From NCBI GenBank assembly GCA_902834555.1, contig CADFJN010000008.1, forward strand, positions 61,138 through 125,137: 64,000 nt of DNA. Reading direction: 5' to 3'. The translations under genes and the position numbers were made by a program. Origin of the DNA: Atopobiaceae bacterium. Lineage in GTDB: Bacteria > Actinomycetota > Coriobacteriia > Coriobacteriales > Atopobiaceae. The notes under the pieces are model-generated. The model was not told where the DNA came from, did no database searches, and saw nothing but the letters and a program-made list of their open reading frames with translations. This document shows, one piece after another, positions 8,908-17,917 of this stretch; the stretch's first letter is position 1, and every line of letters starts with the position of its first letter.

Positions 8908-8936
8908 TTGACACTTTTTTGTTAGGTACCTAATCT
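8908..8936 (+). promoter_or_regulatory. marR-exporter promoter with palindromic operator
   Basis: TTGACA (8908-8913), a 17-bp spacer and TAATCT (8931-8936) form a near-consensus promoter. The perfect palindrome TTAGGTACCTAA (8922-8933) covers the end of the spacer and part of the -10, and a half-related CTAAGTACC stands just upstream at 8899-8907. This is a classic layout for autorepression by the MarR protein encoded directly downstream. Confidence 0.7.
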
Positions 8937-8953
8937 TCTCTCGTCAACATCAA

Positions 8954-9466
8954 GTGGTAAGAGATAAGGGAGAGATCGCTACGTCTGAAACACAGCAACC
9001 CGGGAGGTGCCGGCCGCCCAAGGAGCTCTCTGCCTCGGCGGAGTCTCGTATTATGAGGGACCTGGGCTACTTTGGGCACTTCCTGCACCTCCACGCCGGA
9101 GGGCGCAGCGGCAAGCAGCGCATGCTCGAGCGCATCCTGCGCGAGGGCGGCACCATAAGCCAGAGAGAGCTTCAGGACACCGTGCCCATAAGCTCTGCCG
9201 CAGTCTCGGAGGTTCTCGCCAAACTCGAGTCCGAGGGCCTCATCACCCGCACGCGTTCCGAGAGCGACAAGCGCCAGCTTGACGTCACCTTGACTGAGAA
9301 CGGACAGGCCGAGGCTAAGGTATGTGCCGAGAAGCACGCAAAGTTCGAGGCGGAGGCGCTCTCGGTGCTCACCGAGGACGAGAAGGGCCAGCTCCTAGGC
9401 ATGCTCGACCGCCTCATGGAGCACTGGCAGAACATCGAGGAGAAAGACAGGGCGGTGGAAAAGTGA
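8954..9466 (+). CDS. MarR-family transcriptional regulator
   Basis: A winged-helix repressor of up to 170 residues. The DNA-binding part contains TISQRELQDTVPISSAAVSEVLAKLESEGLI and the wing TRTRSESDKRQLDVTLTENG, which match MarR in order and spacing. C-terminal helices would form the dimer. It stands first in an operon with a two-subunit ABC exporter and overlaps it by four bases (GTGA), so it probably represses the pump and itself through the operator at 8922. The start is uncertain: GTG 8954 leaves a leader of only about a dozen bases, and ATG 9053 is another option. Confidence 0.82.
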   Translation: MVRDKGEIATSETQQPGRCRPPKELSASAESRIMRDLGYFGHFLHLHAGGRSGKQRMLERILREGGTISQRELQDTVPISSAAVSEVLAKLESEGLITRTRSESDKRQLDVTLTENGQAEAKVCAEKHAKFEAEALSVLTEDEKGQLLGMLDRLMEHWQNIEEKDRAVEK

Positions 9467-11337
9467 GCATACGCAAGAAGCTGGAAAAAGCATTGAATGC
9501 AGGCGAGCAATCCTCGCTTCCCCAGTACGGGCTCAGAGAGATCATCTCGACGCTTGCTGGGTCGCTGAGGGAGTTTGGCAAGCCCGCCTGGGCGACGCCG
9601 TTTCTCGTCACCGGGGAGGTTGTGCTTGAGTGCGCAATCCCATTCGTGACGGCACAGCTCATCGACGCCCTCGCGCTTGGGGGCGGCGTCTCCGCAATCG
9701 CCGGGCACGCGGCAATTCTCATCATCATGGCGCTCGCCTCGCTCGCCTTTGGAACCGCAGCCGGCGTCACCTGCTCGATTGCGGCCACTGGCCTTGCCAA
9801 GAACCTCAGGCACGACGTGTTCCACAAGATCCAGGGGTTCTCGTTCTCCAACATTGACCGGTTCTCCACGAGCTCGCTCGTGACCCGACTCACGACCGAC
9901 GTCACCAACGTCCAGCAGGCGTACATGATGATCATCCGCATGGCGATCCGCTGCCCGCTCATGGCGATCTTCTCCATCGTGATGGCGTTCGTCTCGGGCG
10001 GTCCCATGGCCGTAATCTACGTGATCGTTGCCTTTGTCCTCGGCTGGGGCATCTTCAAGATCTCGCTCACCGTGATGCCCATCTTCCGCCGCATCTTCAG
10101 GAAGTACGACCGCCTGAATGACTCTGTGGAAGAGAACGTCCAGGGCATTCGCGTGGTAAAGTCCTACGTCCGCGAGGACCACGAGAAGGAAAAGTTCAAC
10201 GAGGCGTCCGGCACGCTCTACCACGACTTTGTTCACGTCGAGCGCATCCTGGCATGGAACCAGCCCCTCATGACGCTGGCCATCGACGTCATCTACACCT
10301 TCGTCATCTTCTTTGGGTCCCAGGCAATCGTTTCCAGCCAGGGTCAGCTCATGGGCGTGGGTCAGCTCTCCGCCCTCATCACGTATGGCTTCTCGATGCT
10401 CATCAGCCTCATGATGCTCTCGATGGTCTTCGTAATGATCACGATGGCAGACGAGTCTGCGCGACGCATCTGCCAGGTCCTGCGCGAGGAGCCCGACCTC
10501 AAGAACCCCAAGAACCCCGTCATGGAGGTCCCTGACGGCTCCATCGACTTCGACCACGTGAGCTTTGAGTACTCGGCCAAGGCAGACCGCATGGCGCTAG
10601 ACGACATCGACCTGCACATCAAGAGTGGCGAGGTCATCGGCATCATCGGCGGCACGGGCTCCTCGAAGTCGACGCTCGTTCAGCTCATCTGCCGTCTCTA
10701 CGACGCAACCAAGGGCACCGTGCGCGTTGGCGGCCGAGACGTGCGCGAGTACGACCTTGACACTCTCCGCAACGAGGTGGCGGTCGTGCTCCAGCGAAAC
10801 GTCCTCTTCTCGGGCACCATCAAGGACAACCTCCGTTGGGGCAACCCCAACGCAACCGACGAGCAGATGCTCGAGGCCTGTAAGCTCGCGCAGGCAGACG
10901 AGTTCGTCCAGCAGTTCCCCAAGAAGTACGACACCTACATCGAGCAGGGGGGAACTAACGTCTCGGGCGGCCAGAAGCAGCGTCTCTGCATTGCGCGCGC
11001 CCTGCTCAAGAACCCCAAGATCTTGATTCTCGACGACTCAACGAGCGCCGTGGACACCAAGACCGACCGTCTCATCCGCGAGGGGTTCAAGAGCTTCATC
11101 CCCGAGACCACAAAGGTCATAATTGCCCAGCGCACCAGCTCGGTGGAGGACGCCGACCGCATCGTGGTCATGCGCGACGGGCGCATTGACGCCGTGGGCA
11201 CGCACGAAGAGCTGCTTCGAACCAACGAGATCTACCGCGAGACGTACACGACACAGAACAAGCAGTCGCACGACGAGGCCATGGAGACCATCTCCAAGGA
11301 CGCCGTCGAGACCAAGAAGGAGGCGAACAATGAGTAA
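9463..11337 (+). CDS. Heterodimeric ABC exporter subunit, degenerate ATP site
   Basis: A 624-residue half-transporter with an N-terminal six-helix exporter domain and a C-terminal ATPase. Walker A near residue 395 is GGTGSSKST, with serine where the usual glycine precedes the lysine. The signature is NVSGGQKQRL. Walker B near residue 520 ends ILDDSTSAVD, so the catalytic glutamate is aspartate. These are hallmarks of the degenerate-site subunit of TM287/288- or BmrCD-type multidrug exporters. GTG 9463 overlaps the MarR stop. It overlaps its partner downstream by eight bases. Confidence 0.88.
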   Translation: MSIRKKLEKALNAGEQSSLPQYGLREIISTLAGSLREFGKPAWATPFLVTGEVVLECAIPFVTAQLIDALALGGGVSAIAGHAAILIIMALASLAFGTAAGVTCSIAATGLAKNLRHDVFHKIQGFSFSNIDRFSTSSLVTRLTTDVTNVQQAYMMIIRMAIRCPLMAIFSIVMAFVSGGPMAVIYVIVAFVLGWGIFKISLTVMPIFRRIFRKYDRLNDSVEENVQGIRVVKSYVREDHEKEKFNEASGTLYHDFVHVERILAWNQPLMTLAIDVIYTFVIFFGSQAIVSSQGQLMGVGQLSALITYGFSMLISLMMLSMVFVMITMADESARRICQVLREEPDLKNPKNPVMEVPDGSIDFDHVSFEYSAKADRMALDDIDLHIKSGEVIGIIGGTGSSKSTLVQLICRLYDATKGTVRVGGRDVREYDLDTLRNEVAVVLQRNVLFSGTIKDNLRWGNPNATDEQMLEACKLAQADEFVQQFPKKYDTYIEQGGTNVSGGQKQRLCIARALLKNPKILILDDSTSAVDTKTDRLIREGFKSFIPETTKVIIAQRTSSVEDADRIVVMRDGRIDAVGTHEELLRTNEIYRETYTTQNKQSHDEAMETISKDAVETKKEANNE

Positions 11338-13303
11338 AGAGAAAGACCAGGCAATGAAGTCTCCTTCTGAGCAGGCCGCAAAGTCAAAGCACACTGATGG
11401 CCCCAGCCGCGGCCATGGGGCTGCAAACCCCGGGAAGACGCTCGGACGCACACTGGCGCTCACCTTCCACTACTACCCAGTTCACGTAACCGCACAGGTG
11501 CTCTGCATTCTCACCGCCTCGATCCTCTCGTCGCTGCCCTCCGTCTTCATGCAGCAGGCCATCGCCGTGGTGCAGGATTTCGTGGGCACGGGAGACTGGG
11601 CAGCTGCACAGGTCCAAATCACGCGCATCGTCTTGAGTCTCATTGGCTGCTATGTGATTGCCCTGGGCGCGAACATCGCTCAGGCCCAGCTCACGGCTGT
11701 AATCTGCCAGGGCACCCTCATGAAGGTCCGCAACCAGATGTTCGACCACATGGAGGACCTGCCCATCCGCTACTTTGACACGCACAAGCACGGCGACATC
11801 ATGTCGCACTACACCAACGACGTGGACACCCTCCGCCAGCTCATTGGCGTTGCCGTGCCAAACCTCATCACCATGCTCACGGCAATGGTCTCGGTTCTCG
11901 TCATCATGCTCTGGTACTCGTTCCCCCTCACTCTCGTGGTGCTTGCGATGGTCGTCCTGATGGTCATGATCACGCGTGTCCTGGGCGGACGTTCGGCGCA
12001 CTTCTTCCTCGCACAGCAGCGCGCGCTCGCTGCCGAGGAGGGCTTTGCCGAGGAGGCCATGAACGGTCAGAAGGTCATCAAGGTCTTCACGCACGAGGCT
12101 GCCACCGAGAGGGGCTTCGACGAGGTCAACGACGAGCTCTTCGACGCCTCAAAGCGGGCGAACATCTATGGCAACACGCTTGGCCCCATCCTCATGAACA
12201 TGGGCAACCTCTCATACGTGGGGGTTGCGCTGGCTGGCTGCGCCATGCTCGCTGCGGGAACGCCCAACCCCTCCATCGCGGGCGTCGCGCTCTCCATCGA
12301 CATCGTGGTGCCGTTCCTCAACCTCACGAAGCGCTTCTCGGGCTCCATTGGCCAGGTCTCCCAGCAGATCAACTTCGTGGTCATGGGCCTTGCGGGTGCC
12401 GAGCGCATCTTCTCGCTCATTGACGAGGAGCCCGAGGAGGACGAGGGCTACGTCACCCTGGTGAACGTACGCAAGAATGCCGCAGGCGAGCTTGAGGAGT
12501 GCGCCGAGCGCACGGAGAGCTGGGCCTGGAAGCACCCCCACCACGACGGCACCGTGACCTACACGCCGCTTGCGGGCGACATGCGCCTCTTCGACGTGGA
12601 CTTTGGCTACACGCCCGACCACACCGTGCTCCATGGCATCTCGCTCTACGCCAAGCCCGGACAGAAGGTGGCCTTCGTGGGCGCCACTGGCGCGGGCAAG
12701 ACGACAATCACCAACCTGCTCAACCGCTTCTATGACATTGCCGACGGCAAGATCCGCTACGACGGCATAAACATCAACAAGATCAAGAAGGCGGACCTCC
12801 GCCGTTCGCTCGGCATGGTGTTGCAGGACACCAACCTCTTCACCGGCACGGTCATGGACAACATCCGCTACGGCCGCCTCGATGCCACGGACGAGGAGTG
12901 CATTGGCGCCGCCAAGCTCGCCGGTGCGGACAGCTTCATCCAGCGCCTGCCGGAAGGCTACAACACGATGCTGACCGACAACGCCGCCCAGCTCTCGCAA
13001 GGTCAGCGCCAGTTGCTCTCCATTGCGCGCGCGGCCGTTGCAGACCCGCCGGTCATGATCTTGGACGAGGCAACGTCCTCCATCGACACGCGCACCGAGC
13101 AGATCGTGCAGCGCGGCATGGACGCCCTCATGTACGGGCGTACCACGTTCGTGATTGCTCACCGACTCTCGACCGTGCGCAACTCCGACGTGATCATCGT
13201 GCTTGACCACGGCCGCATCATCGAGCGTGGCACGCACGACGAGCTCATCGCTCAGCACGGCACGTACTACCAGCTCTACACCGGAGCGTTCGAGCTGGAG
13301 TAG
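11330..13303 (+). CDS. Heterodimeric ABC exporter subunit, catalytic partner
   Basis: A 657-residue half-transporter that completes the exporter. Walker A near residue 450 is GATGAGKTT, Walker B near 576 is MILDEATSSID with the catalytic glutamate present, and the switch histidine is in VIAHRLSTVRN. Its signature is LSQGQRQLL rather than LSGGQ, which matches the convention that the degenerate nucleotide site uses the odd signature of this subunit. An acidic, tryptophan-containing insert lies between membrane and ATPase domains. The ATG follows AAGGAGG. A polar N-terminal tail of about 40 residues precedes the first helix. Confidence 0.88.
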   Translation: MSKEKDQAMKSPSEQAAKSKHTDGPSRGHGAANPGKTLGRTLALTFHYYPVHVTAQVLCILTASILSSLPSVFMQQAIAVVQDFVGTGDWAAAQVQITRIVLSLIGCYVIALGANIAQAQLTAVICQGTLMKVRNQMFDHMEDLPIRYFDTHKHGDIMSHYTNDVDTLRQLIGVAVPNLITMLTAMVSVLVIMLWYSFPLTLVVLAMVVLMVMITRVLGGRSAHFFLAQQRALAAEEGFAEEAMNGQKVIKVFTHEAATERGFDEVNDELFDASKRANIYGNTLGPILMNMGNLSYVGVALAGCAMLAAGTPNPSIAGVALSIDIVVPFLNLTKRFSGSIGQVSQQINFVVMGLAGAERIFSLIDEEPEEDEGYVTLVNVRKNAAGELEECAERTESWAWKHPHHDGTVTYTPLAGDMRLFDVDFGYTPDHTVLHGISLYAKPGQKVAFVGATGAGKTTITNLLNRFYDIADGKIRYDGININKIKKADLRRSLGMVLQDTNLFTGTVMDNIRYGRLDATDEECIGAAKLAGADSFIQRLPEGYNTMLTDNAAQLSQGQRQLLSIARAAVADPPVMILDEATSSIDTRTEQIVQRGMDALMYGRTTFVIAHRLSTVRNSDVIIVLDHGRIIERGTHDELIAQHGTYYQLYTGAFELE

Positions 13304-13341
13304 CGCTTGCTGCCCCGGCAGCAACGGCAGTCTCGCCTTTT

Positions 13342-13379
13342 GCCCCTTCGGCGCCCTACGACGCCGGAGGGGCTCTTTT
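13342..13379 (+). terminator. Rho-independent terminator of the exporter operon
   Basis: GCCCCTTCGGCG (13342-13353) pairs with CGCCGGAGGGGC (13362-13373) with one mismatch, and TCTTTT follows. It lies 39 bases after the exporter stop. Two decayed relatives of its right arm follow at about 61-bp intervals. Confidence 0.75.
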
Positions 13380-13536
13380 GTGCGAGAGGGACACAGGAAC
13401 CGGCATTGCGGCGTCATTCTGGCGCCGGAGGGCGCATCTTCGTACGGGATTGCTTCGATAACGGCGCCTCGGGCATCGTTTTCTCGCCGGAGGCGCAATT
13501 TCGGCAGCGGCGCCAACGAGCTTCTCGCCGCTCTCG

Positions 13537-14445
13537 TCATGCAGACATGTTGCCAGACACCCGAGAACGCCACTCACGCGGCGCGCAACCAAAGTACATG
13601 CGAAACCGTTGCGAGAAGTTCGAAGCCGACTTCATGCCAACACGCTGCGCTACCTGCGAGATTGTCTCCTGTGGACTCTCTGAGAGGATACGAGCCGCAT
13701 GCTCCATGCGCCGCTCGACAAGATACGTTGTCGGAGTAGTCGCCAGCTCCTGCCGAAAGCACCGGAGGGCCTCTCGCTCGCCTATGCTTGCCGCAGCGGC
13801 AATGTCGGAAACGCGCATGTCATCTGCAAGATGTGTCTCGATAAACTGGCACATCTCCCTTACGCGAAATTCCGCGGCTCTTGGACGGTCTCCTCTAGGA
13901 TCTTCGCCTGCCGCTTCGAGCACATCGAGCATGAGATGCGAGAGAGCGAAGCGTACGTCAATCTCGAAGCCTGGTCCTTCGGACTCAAACGCTCTCACCG
14001 CCTCCTCGATGCGCACGCAGCCATCTCTCCCCACGGGAGTATCTGGGCTCAGAAGAACTACGGGGTGTACCTCGTTCCCCACAATCGGGGCAAGATACCT
14101 GCGAGTTATTGCCAGCGTCTGCCCCCCTCCAACAAGATCGGCCTCAAATGTTACGGAGCGCATACGGCATGTTGGCTCACCCTTATAGGCATGCATCACA
14201 TCGCGATTAACAAAGGCACCTTCACCCTCCTCGAGTAGAAGAGAGCAACCTGGGGCGAGTAGCCTCACAGCTCCCTCGCTCACGACCACCGCCTCCAGCT
14301 CTTCATGCCAGTGCCAAGGAACGTCACACCCGGGCTCCTGGCTCAGCAGCTCGTCATAGCCTTCGGCAGGAAAATCGGGCGAGACGGCCTTAACGTCCTC
14401 GTGGTAATTGCCGTTAAGTCTGAGAGGGCATCTCGTATATATCAT
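13537..14445 (-). CDS. AraC-family regulator with cupin sensor domain
   Basis: A 302-residue regulator. The N-terminal half is a cupin-like sensing domain (PWHWHEELEAVVV with two histidines, then a Gly-rich turn and FVNRDVMHAY). The C-terminal 100 residues hold the two AraC helix-turn-helices (DMRVSDIAAAASIGEREALR and ISQVAQRVGMKSASNFSQRF, ending FGCAPREWR). I chose ATG 14445 as the first ATG giving normal length; the open frame continues upstream. It is divergent from an MFS transporter 117 bp away, which it may control. The effector is unknown. Confidence 0.85.
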   Translation of the reverse strand: MIYTRCPLRLNGNYHEDVKAVSPDFPAEGYDELLSQEPGCDVPWHWHEELEAVVVSEGAVRLLAPGCSLLLEEGEGAFVNRDVMHAYKGEPTCRMRSVTFEADLVGGGQTLAITRRYLAPIVGNEVHPVVLLSPDTPVGRDGCVRIEEAVRAFESEGPGFEIDVRFALSHLMLDVLEAAGEDPRGDRPRAAEFRVREMCQFIETHLADDMRVSDIAAAASIGEREALRCFRQELATTPTTYLVERRMEHAARILSESPQETISQVAQRVGMKSASNFSQRFRMYFGCAPREWRSRVSGNMSA

Positions 14446-14562
14446 GCCTACGCTCCAGATGTCCGAAACGCGATACTTTTTGGCGGATACAGTGTACAAG
14501 AATGTCCGTCTCACAATTACCATGTGCCCTGCAACAATAAGCCCGAAAGAGATTGGCACATC

Positions 14563-15744
14563 ATGACCAGCGCGCTTCTCGGCATCATTTACCTGGCATT
14601 TGTAAGCCTTGGGCTCCCGGATGGACTTCTTGGCGCGGCATGGCCCGCCATGCACGTGACCGTTGGCGCCAACGTCTCACTTGCCGGCATAGTCTCGATG
14701 GTCATCTGCCTAGGGACAATCACCTCCAGCCTGCTGACCGTAGAACTTGTCCGCAGACTGGGCACCGGCAGACTCACTGCGGCCTCGGTAGCGCTCACCG
14801 CTGTGGCGCTCTTTGGCTTCTCGGCATCCAGTGCATTTTGGCAGCTCATGCTCTGGGCGATCCCGTACGGGCTGGGGGCAGGGGCGGTTGACGCTGCGCT
14901 CAACGCCTATGTGGCAACGCACTTTGCGGCACGCCATATGAACTGGCTACACTGCTGCTGGGGCCTTGGTGCGGCCGGAGGACCCATAATCATGTCCTGG
15001 CAGATGGGCAGCTCCACTGGCTGGCCGGGAGGCTACCGCATTGTTGGCATTCTCCAAGTGACTCTCGTTGTGGCAATCGCCTTGAGCCTCCCGCTGTGGC
15101 ATGATCGCGCGGGCGATGCAGGCGCTGGCGAAAAGCACGCCGCGCTCTCGCGTCGAGAGCTGCTCTCCCTTCCAGGCGTAAAGCTCGCGATGGCAGGATT
15201 TCTCTGCTACTGCGCGCTGGAGTCGTCCTGTGGACTGTGGGCCTCGACGTTCCTGGTGTTGGGGCATGGCGTATCTGCCCAGACGGCGGCTCTTCTCGTC
15301 AGTCTCTTCTATGCGGGCATCACGGTGGGGAGGTTCCTCTCGGGCGTGCTGACTCTGCGGCTTGACGGAAGGCAGCTCCTCAAGCTTGGTGAGACGGTCA
15401 TGGCCCTTGGGGTTGTCATTCTGTTTGTTACCCCAGGAGAAGTTGGCCCTGGTGTGGGACTGGCCCTTCTCGGCCTGGGTTGCGCACCTATCTACCCGCA
15501 GATGATCCAGCTTACCCCCGAGCGTTTTGGTGACGAGAACGCGCAGTCGCTCATGGGGCTCCAGATGGCTTGCGCATACGTGGGCTCGATGGCGTTTCCG
15601 CCGCTCATGGGCCTCCTCGTTGAGCAGGTCTCCCCGCTTATGCTGCCCGTGGCCATAGCTGCCCTCCTTGCGATTATGACCACATGCCTTATACGCTGCG
15701 ATAGCCGCGTGATGGCAACTCGCGCTTCCGCAGCCCGACAGTAA
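14563..15744 (+). CDS. MFS transporter
   Basis: A 393-residue major-facilitator protein with about twelve hydrophobic segments. It begins MTSALLGIIYLAFVSLGLPD, typical of the FucP/YfkL-like subset of MFS proteins often annotated as sugar or fucose permeases. The start at ATG 14563 places the first helix at the N-terminus, and GAAAGAGA lies upstream. It is divergent from the AraC regulator and followed by a PHP phosphatase 14 bases after its stop. The substrate cannot be read from the sequence. Confidence 0.82.
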   Translation: MTSALLGIIYLAFVSLGLPDGLLGAAWPAMHVTVGANVSLAGIVSMVICLGTITSSLLTVELVRRLGTGRLTAASVALTAVALFGFSASSAFWQLMLWAIPYGLGAGAVDAALNAYVATHFAARHMNWLHCCWGLGAAGGPIIMSWQMGSSTGWPGGYRIVGILQVTLVVAIALSLPLWHDRAGDAGAGEKHAALSRRELLSLPGVKLAMAGFLCYCALESSCGLWASTFLVLGHGVSAQTAALLVSLFYAGITVGRFLSGVLTLRLDGRQLLKLGETVMALGVVILFVTPGEVGPGVGLALLGLGCAPIYPQMIQLTPERFGDENAQSLMGLQMACAYVGSMAFPPLMGLLVEQVSPLMLPVAIAALLAIMTTCLIRCDSRVMATRASAARQ

Positions 15745-15757
15745 TCGAGGGGACTCC

Positions 15758-16598
15758 ATGCTTGCTGACTACCATGTCCACTCCGCATACTCAGATGACT
15801 CCACCTACCCCATGAAGCAGGTCGTAAGGGATGCCATTCGCATCAACCTCGACGAGCTGTGCTTCACAGAGCACGTGGACTACGGCGTAAAGCCGGACTG
15901 GGACCAGCTGGTCGGCGCGCTTTGAGGATGGCCACCCCGTCACCAACTGCCCATACCCCGCATACTTCGAGGAACTAAACCAGGCACGCGAGCACTACGG
16001 CACACAGATTCGCATAGCGCGCGGCCTCGAGCTGGGCGTGCAGACCCACACAATCCCCGCGTACGAGCGCCTGCTCGAGAACTACGGGGGCCAGCTTGAC
16101 TTCACGCTGCTCTCAATCCACCAGGTGGGAGACAAGGAATTCTGGAACGGTGCACTCCAGGAGGGCCGCACACAGGAGCAGTTCACAATGGCGTACTACG
16201 AGGAACTACTCGGCGTGGTCGAGCGGTTCCACGGCTACTCCGTGGTGGCGCACCTCGACCTTATACGGCGCTACGACCCTACGCCGAGCGGGCCTCTCCC
16301 CTTCTCGGCGATCCGGGACATTGTGGCAGAGATTCTCTCGCACGTCATTGCAGGTGGCCACGGCATCGAGGTAAACACATCCGGCTGGCGCTATGGGCTT
16401 GATGGGCCACAGCCAACAGATGACGTGCTGCTTCTCTACCGTGACCTGGGCGGACGTATCCTCACACTGGGGTCCGACTCACACAAGCCGGAGCACCTGG
16501 GCAGCTACCTGCGGATTGCCCAGGACCGTCTTCGTGCGCTGGGCTTCTCACAGGCATGCGCGTACGAGAAGGGCGAGCCCAGGTTCTACGAGCTGTAG
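15758..16598 (+). pseudogene. PHP-family histidinol-phosphatase-like gene, frameshifted
   Basis: The N-terminal part from ATG 15758 reads MLADYHVHSAYSDDSTYPMK and TEHVDYG, the HxH and histidine motifs of HisJ-type PHP phosphatases. It stops at TGA 15923 after 55 codons. The rest of the protein continues in another frame from about 15912 (ARFEDGHPVTNCPYPAYFEE) to 16598, with SIHQVGD, VVAHLDLIRRY and LGSDSHKPEHLG still well conserved. One extra base or two lost bases near 15905-15922 explains it. It is either a very recent pseudogene or a sequencing error. Confidence 0.82.
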
Positions 16599-16781
16599 CG
16601 TGGCGGCACGAGCCGCTCCCGCTCCGAAAATGCTGCCAGCAATGTGCTGCCGAGAAGAAATTCGACATTCTGGGCAGCCGCGGACCTCCAAAACGTCCAA
16701 TTCGTTCTCAACAGCACCTGCAGGCAGGGCCGACTGCGCTATGGTGGTGGACATTCGACAGCACAACTCTAGGAGGAACCC

Positions 16782-17891
16782 GTGCACTGGCCCACCACCC
16801 TCACTACGGCCCATCTCGTCATGCGTCCCTGGCGCGAGGACGACGCGTCCGCGCTCTACCGCTACGCCAGCGACCCCGAGGTGGGGCCGCGCGCTGGCTG
16901 GGCACCCCACCAGTCGCAGGACGAGAGCCGCCAGGTCCTGCATGACATCCTGATGGCGCCTGACTCCTGGGCCATTACGCTTCGCGGCCGAGAGGGTGTG
17001 CTGGCAGACGAGCCGGTTGGCGCGATTGCCCTCCGGCACGACCTCATGGGCCTACCCGCAGACGAGGCCGAGATAGGCTACTGGATCGCGCGTCCCTGGT
17101 GGGGTCACGGCTACATGACCGAGGCAGTGCGAGAGGTGCTTCGCTATGCATTTCTCGTCGAGAACCTTGTCGCCGTACGTGCAAGCTACTTCGAAGGCAA
17201 CGAGGGCAGCCGCCGCGTGCAGGAAAAAGTGGGGCTTCGCCCGCACCACCACGTCGATAGCGCCGTTGACCGCTGCGGGATCATGCACACCGAGCACGTC
17301 CAGCGCATCACGCGCAAGGAGTGGGAGATTTCGCTTGCCGCAGACCCAACGGACGCGGGGACCATTGCGCGCCAACAGTCCGAAGCCGCGGGCATCATCG
17401 ACCGCCTGCCGCTCATCTCGCTCGTGCGCTCCGGCGGCCAGACCGGTGCAGACCGTGGCGGCCTTGATGCGGCGCGCGAGCAGAACGTGCCCATCTGCGG
17501 CTGGTGCCCACCCGGCGGCCTAGCGGAGGACCTGCCCAACCCGCCAGGTCTTCTCGCCCTGTATCCCGAGCTTCGCGAGGGTCCCAGCCAGGGATACGTC
17601 GAGCGCACAGCTTGGAACGTGCGCGATAGCCACGCAACGCTCATCGTCTCGCCAGGCGGGTTGGAGCCACGAAGCGGCACAGAGATGACTGCCATCTTCG
17701 CCGAGCGCATGGGTAGGCCGGTGCTGGTTCTTGAAGGTGCCAACGTGAGCGAGGATGCCGCGGAGGCGCTTGCTTGGCTCCGCTCGCTTGGCACATGTGC
17801 CATGACGCTCAACGTTGCAGGTCCGCGCGAGTCCAAGATGCCCGGCGTCTACCAGCTCACGCACGACATCGTGACAAATGTCCTGGGATGA
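16782..17891 (+). CDS. GNAT acetyltransferase fused to cpYpsA/SLOG domain
   Basis: A 369-residue fusion. Residues 1 to about 180 are a RimJ-type GNAT domain (LVMRPWREDDASALYRYASD, then IGYWIARPWWGHGYMTEA with the acetyl-CoA loop). Residues from about 210 are a circularly permuted YpsA-type SLOG domain, formerly called putative molybdenum carrier: SGGQTGADRGGLDAA, then GWCPPGGLAED and later LIVSPGGLEPRSGTE. GTG 16782 follows AGGAGG. SLOG domains bind nucleotide-derived ligands, but the substrate and the reason for the fusion are unknown. The TGA stop is the start of palindrome copy 2. Confidence 0.8.
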   Translation: MHWPTTLTTAHLVMRPWREDDASALYRYASDPEVGPRAGWAPHQSQDESRQVLHDILMAPDSWAITLRGREGVLADEPVGAIALRHDLMGLPADEAEIGYWIARPWWGHGYMTEAVREVLRYAFLVENLVAVRASYFEGNEGSRRVQEKVGLRPHHHVDSAVDRCGIMHTEHVQRITRKEWEISLAADPTDAGTIARQQSEAAGIIDRLPLISLVRSGGQTGADRGGLDAAREQNVPICGWCPPGGLAEDLPNPPGLLALYPELREGPSQGYVERTAWNVRDSHATLIVSPGGLEPRSGTEMTAIFAERMGRPVLVLEGANVSEDAAEALAWLRSLGTCAMTLNVAGPRESKMPGVYQLTHDIVTNVLG

Positions 17892-17917
17892 GACAAAGGG
17901 ACAGTCCCTTTGTCTCA
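17889..17917. repeat. 29-bp palindromic repeat, copy 2
   Basis: Same sequence and central A as copy 1. Here the pairing extends to 19-bp arms (17884-17922) because TGGGA and TCCCA flank it. It joins two convergent genes and supplies both stops: TGA 17889-17891 on the plus strand and TGA from 17917-17915 on the minus strand. Confidence 0.95.

Larger units (their letters stand above)
8634..8953. other. Divergent intergenic control region pstS / marR
   Basis: A 320-bp gap between the divergent pstS and MarR genes with no convincing reading frame. The pstS side holds Pho-box-like direct repeats and a candidate -10. The marR side holds a near-consensus promoter with a palindromic operator. The middle (about 8803-8900) shows nothing I can assign. 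Confidence 0.7.

Noticed and set aside
14446..14562. Riboswitch or attenuator in the AraC-MFS intergenic region
   Set aside because: Only short imperfect inverted repeats are present. The 117 bp are better explained as a divergent promoter with an AraC site, which I could not define.
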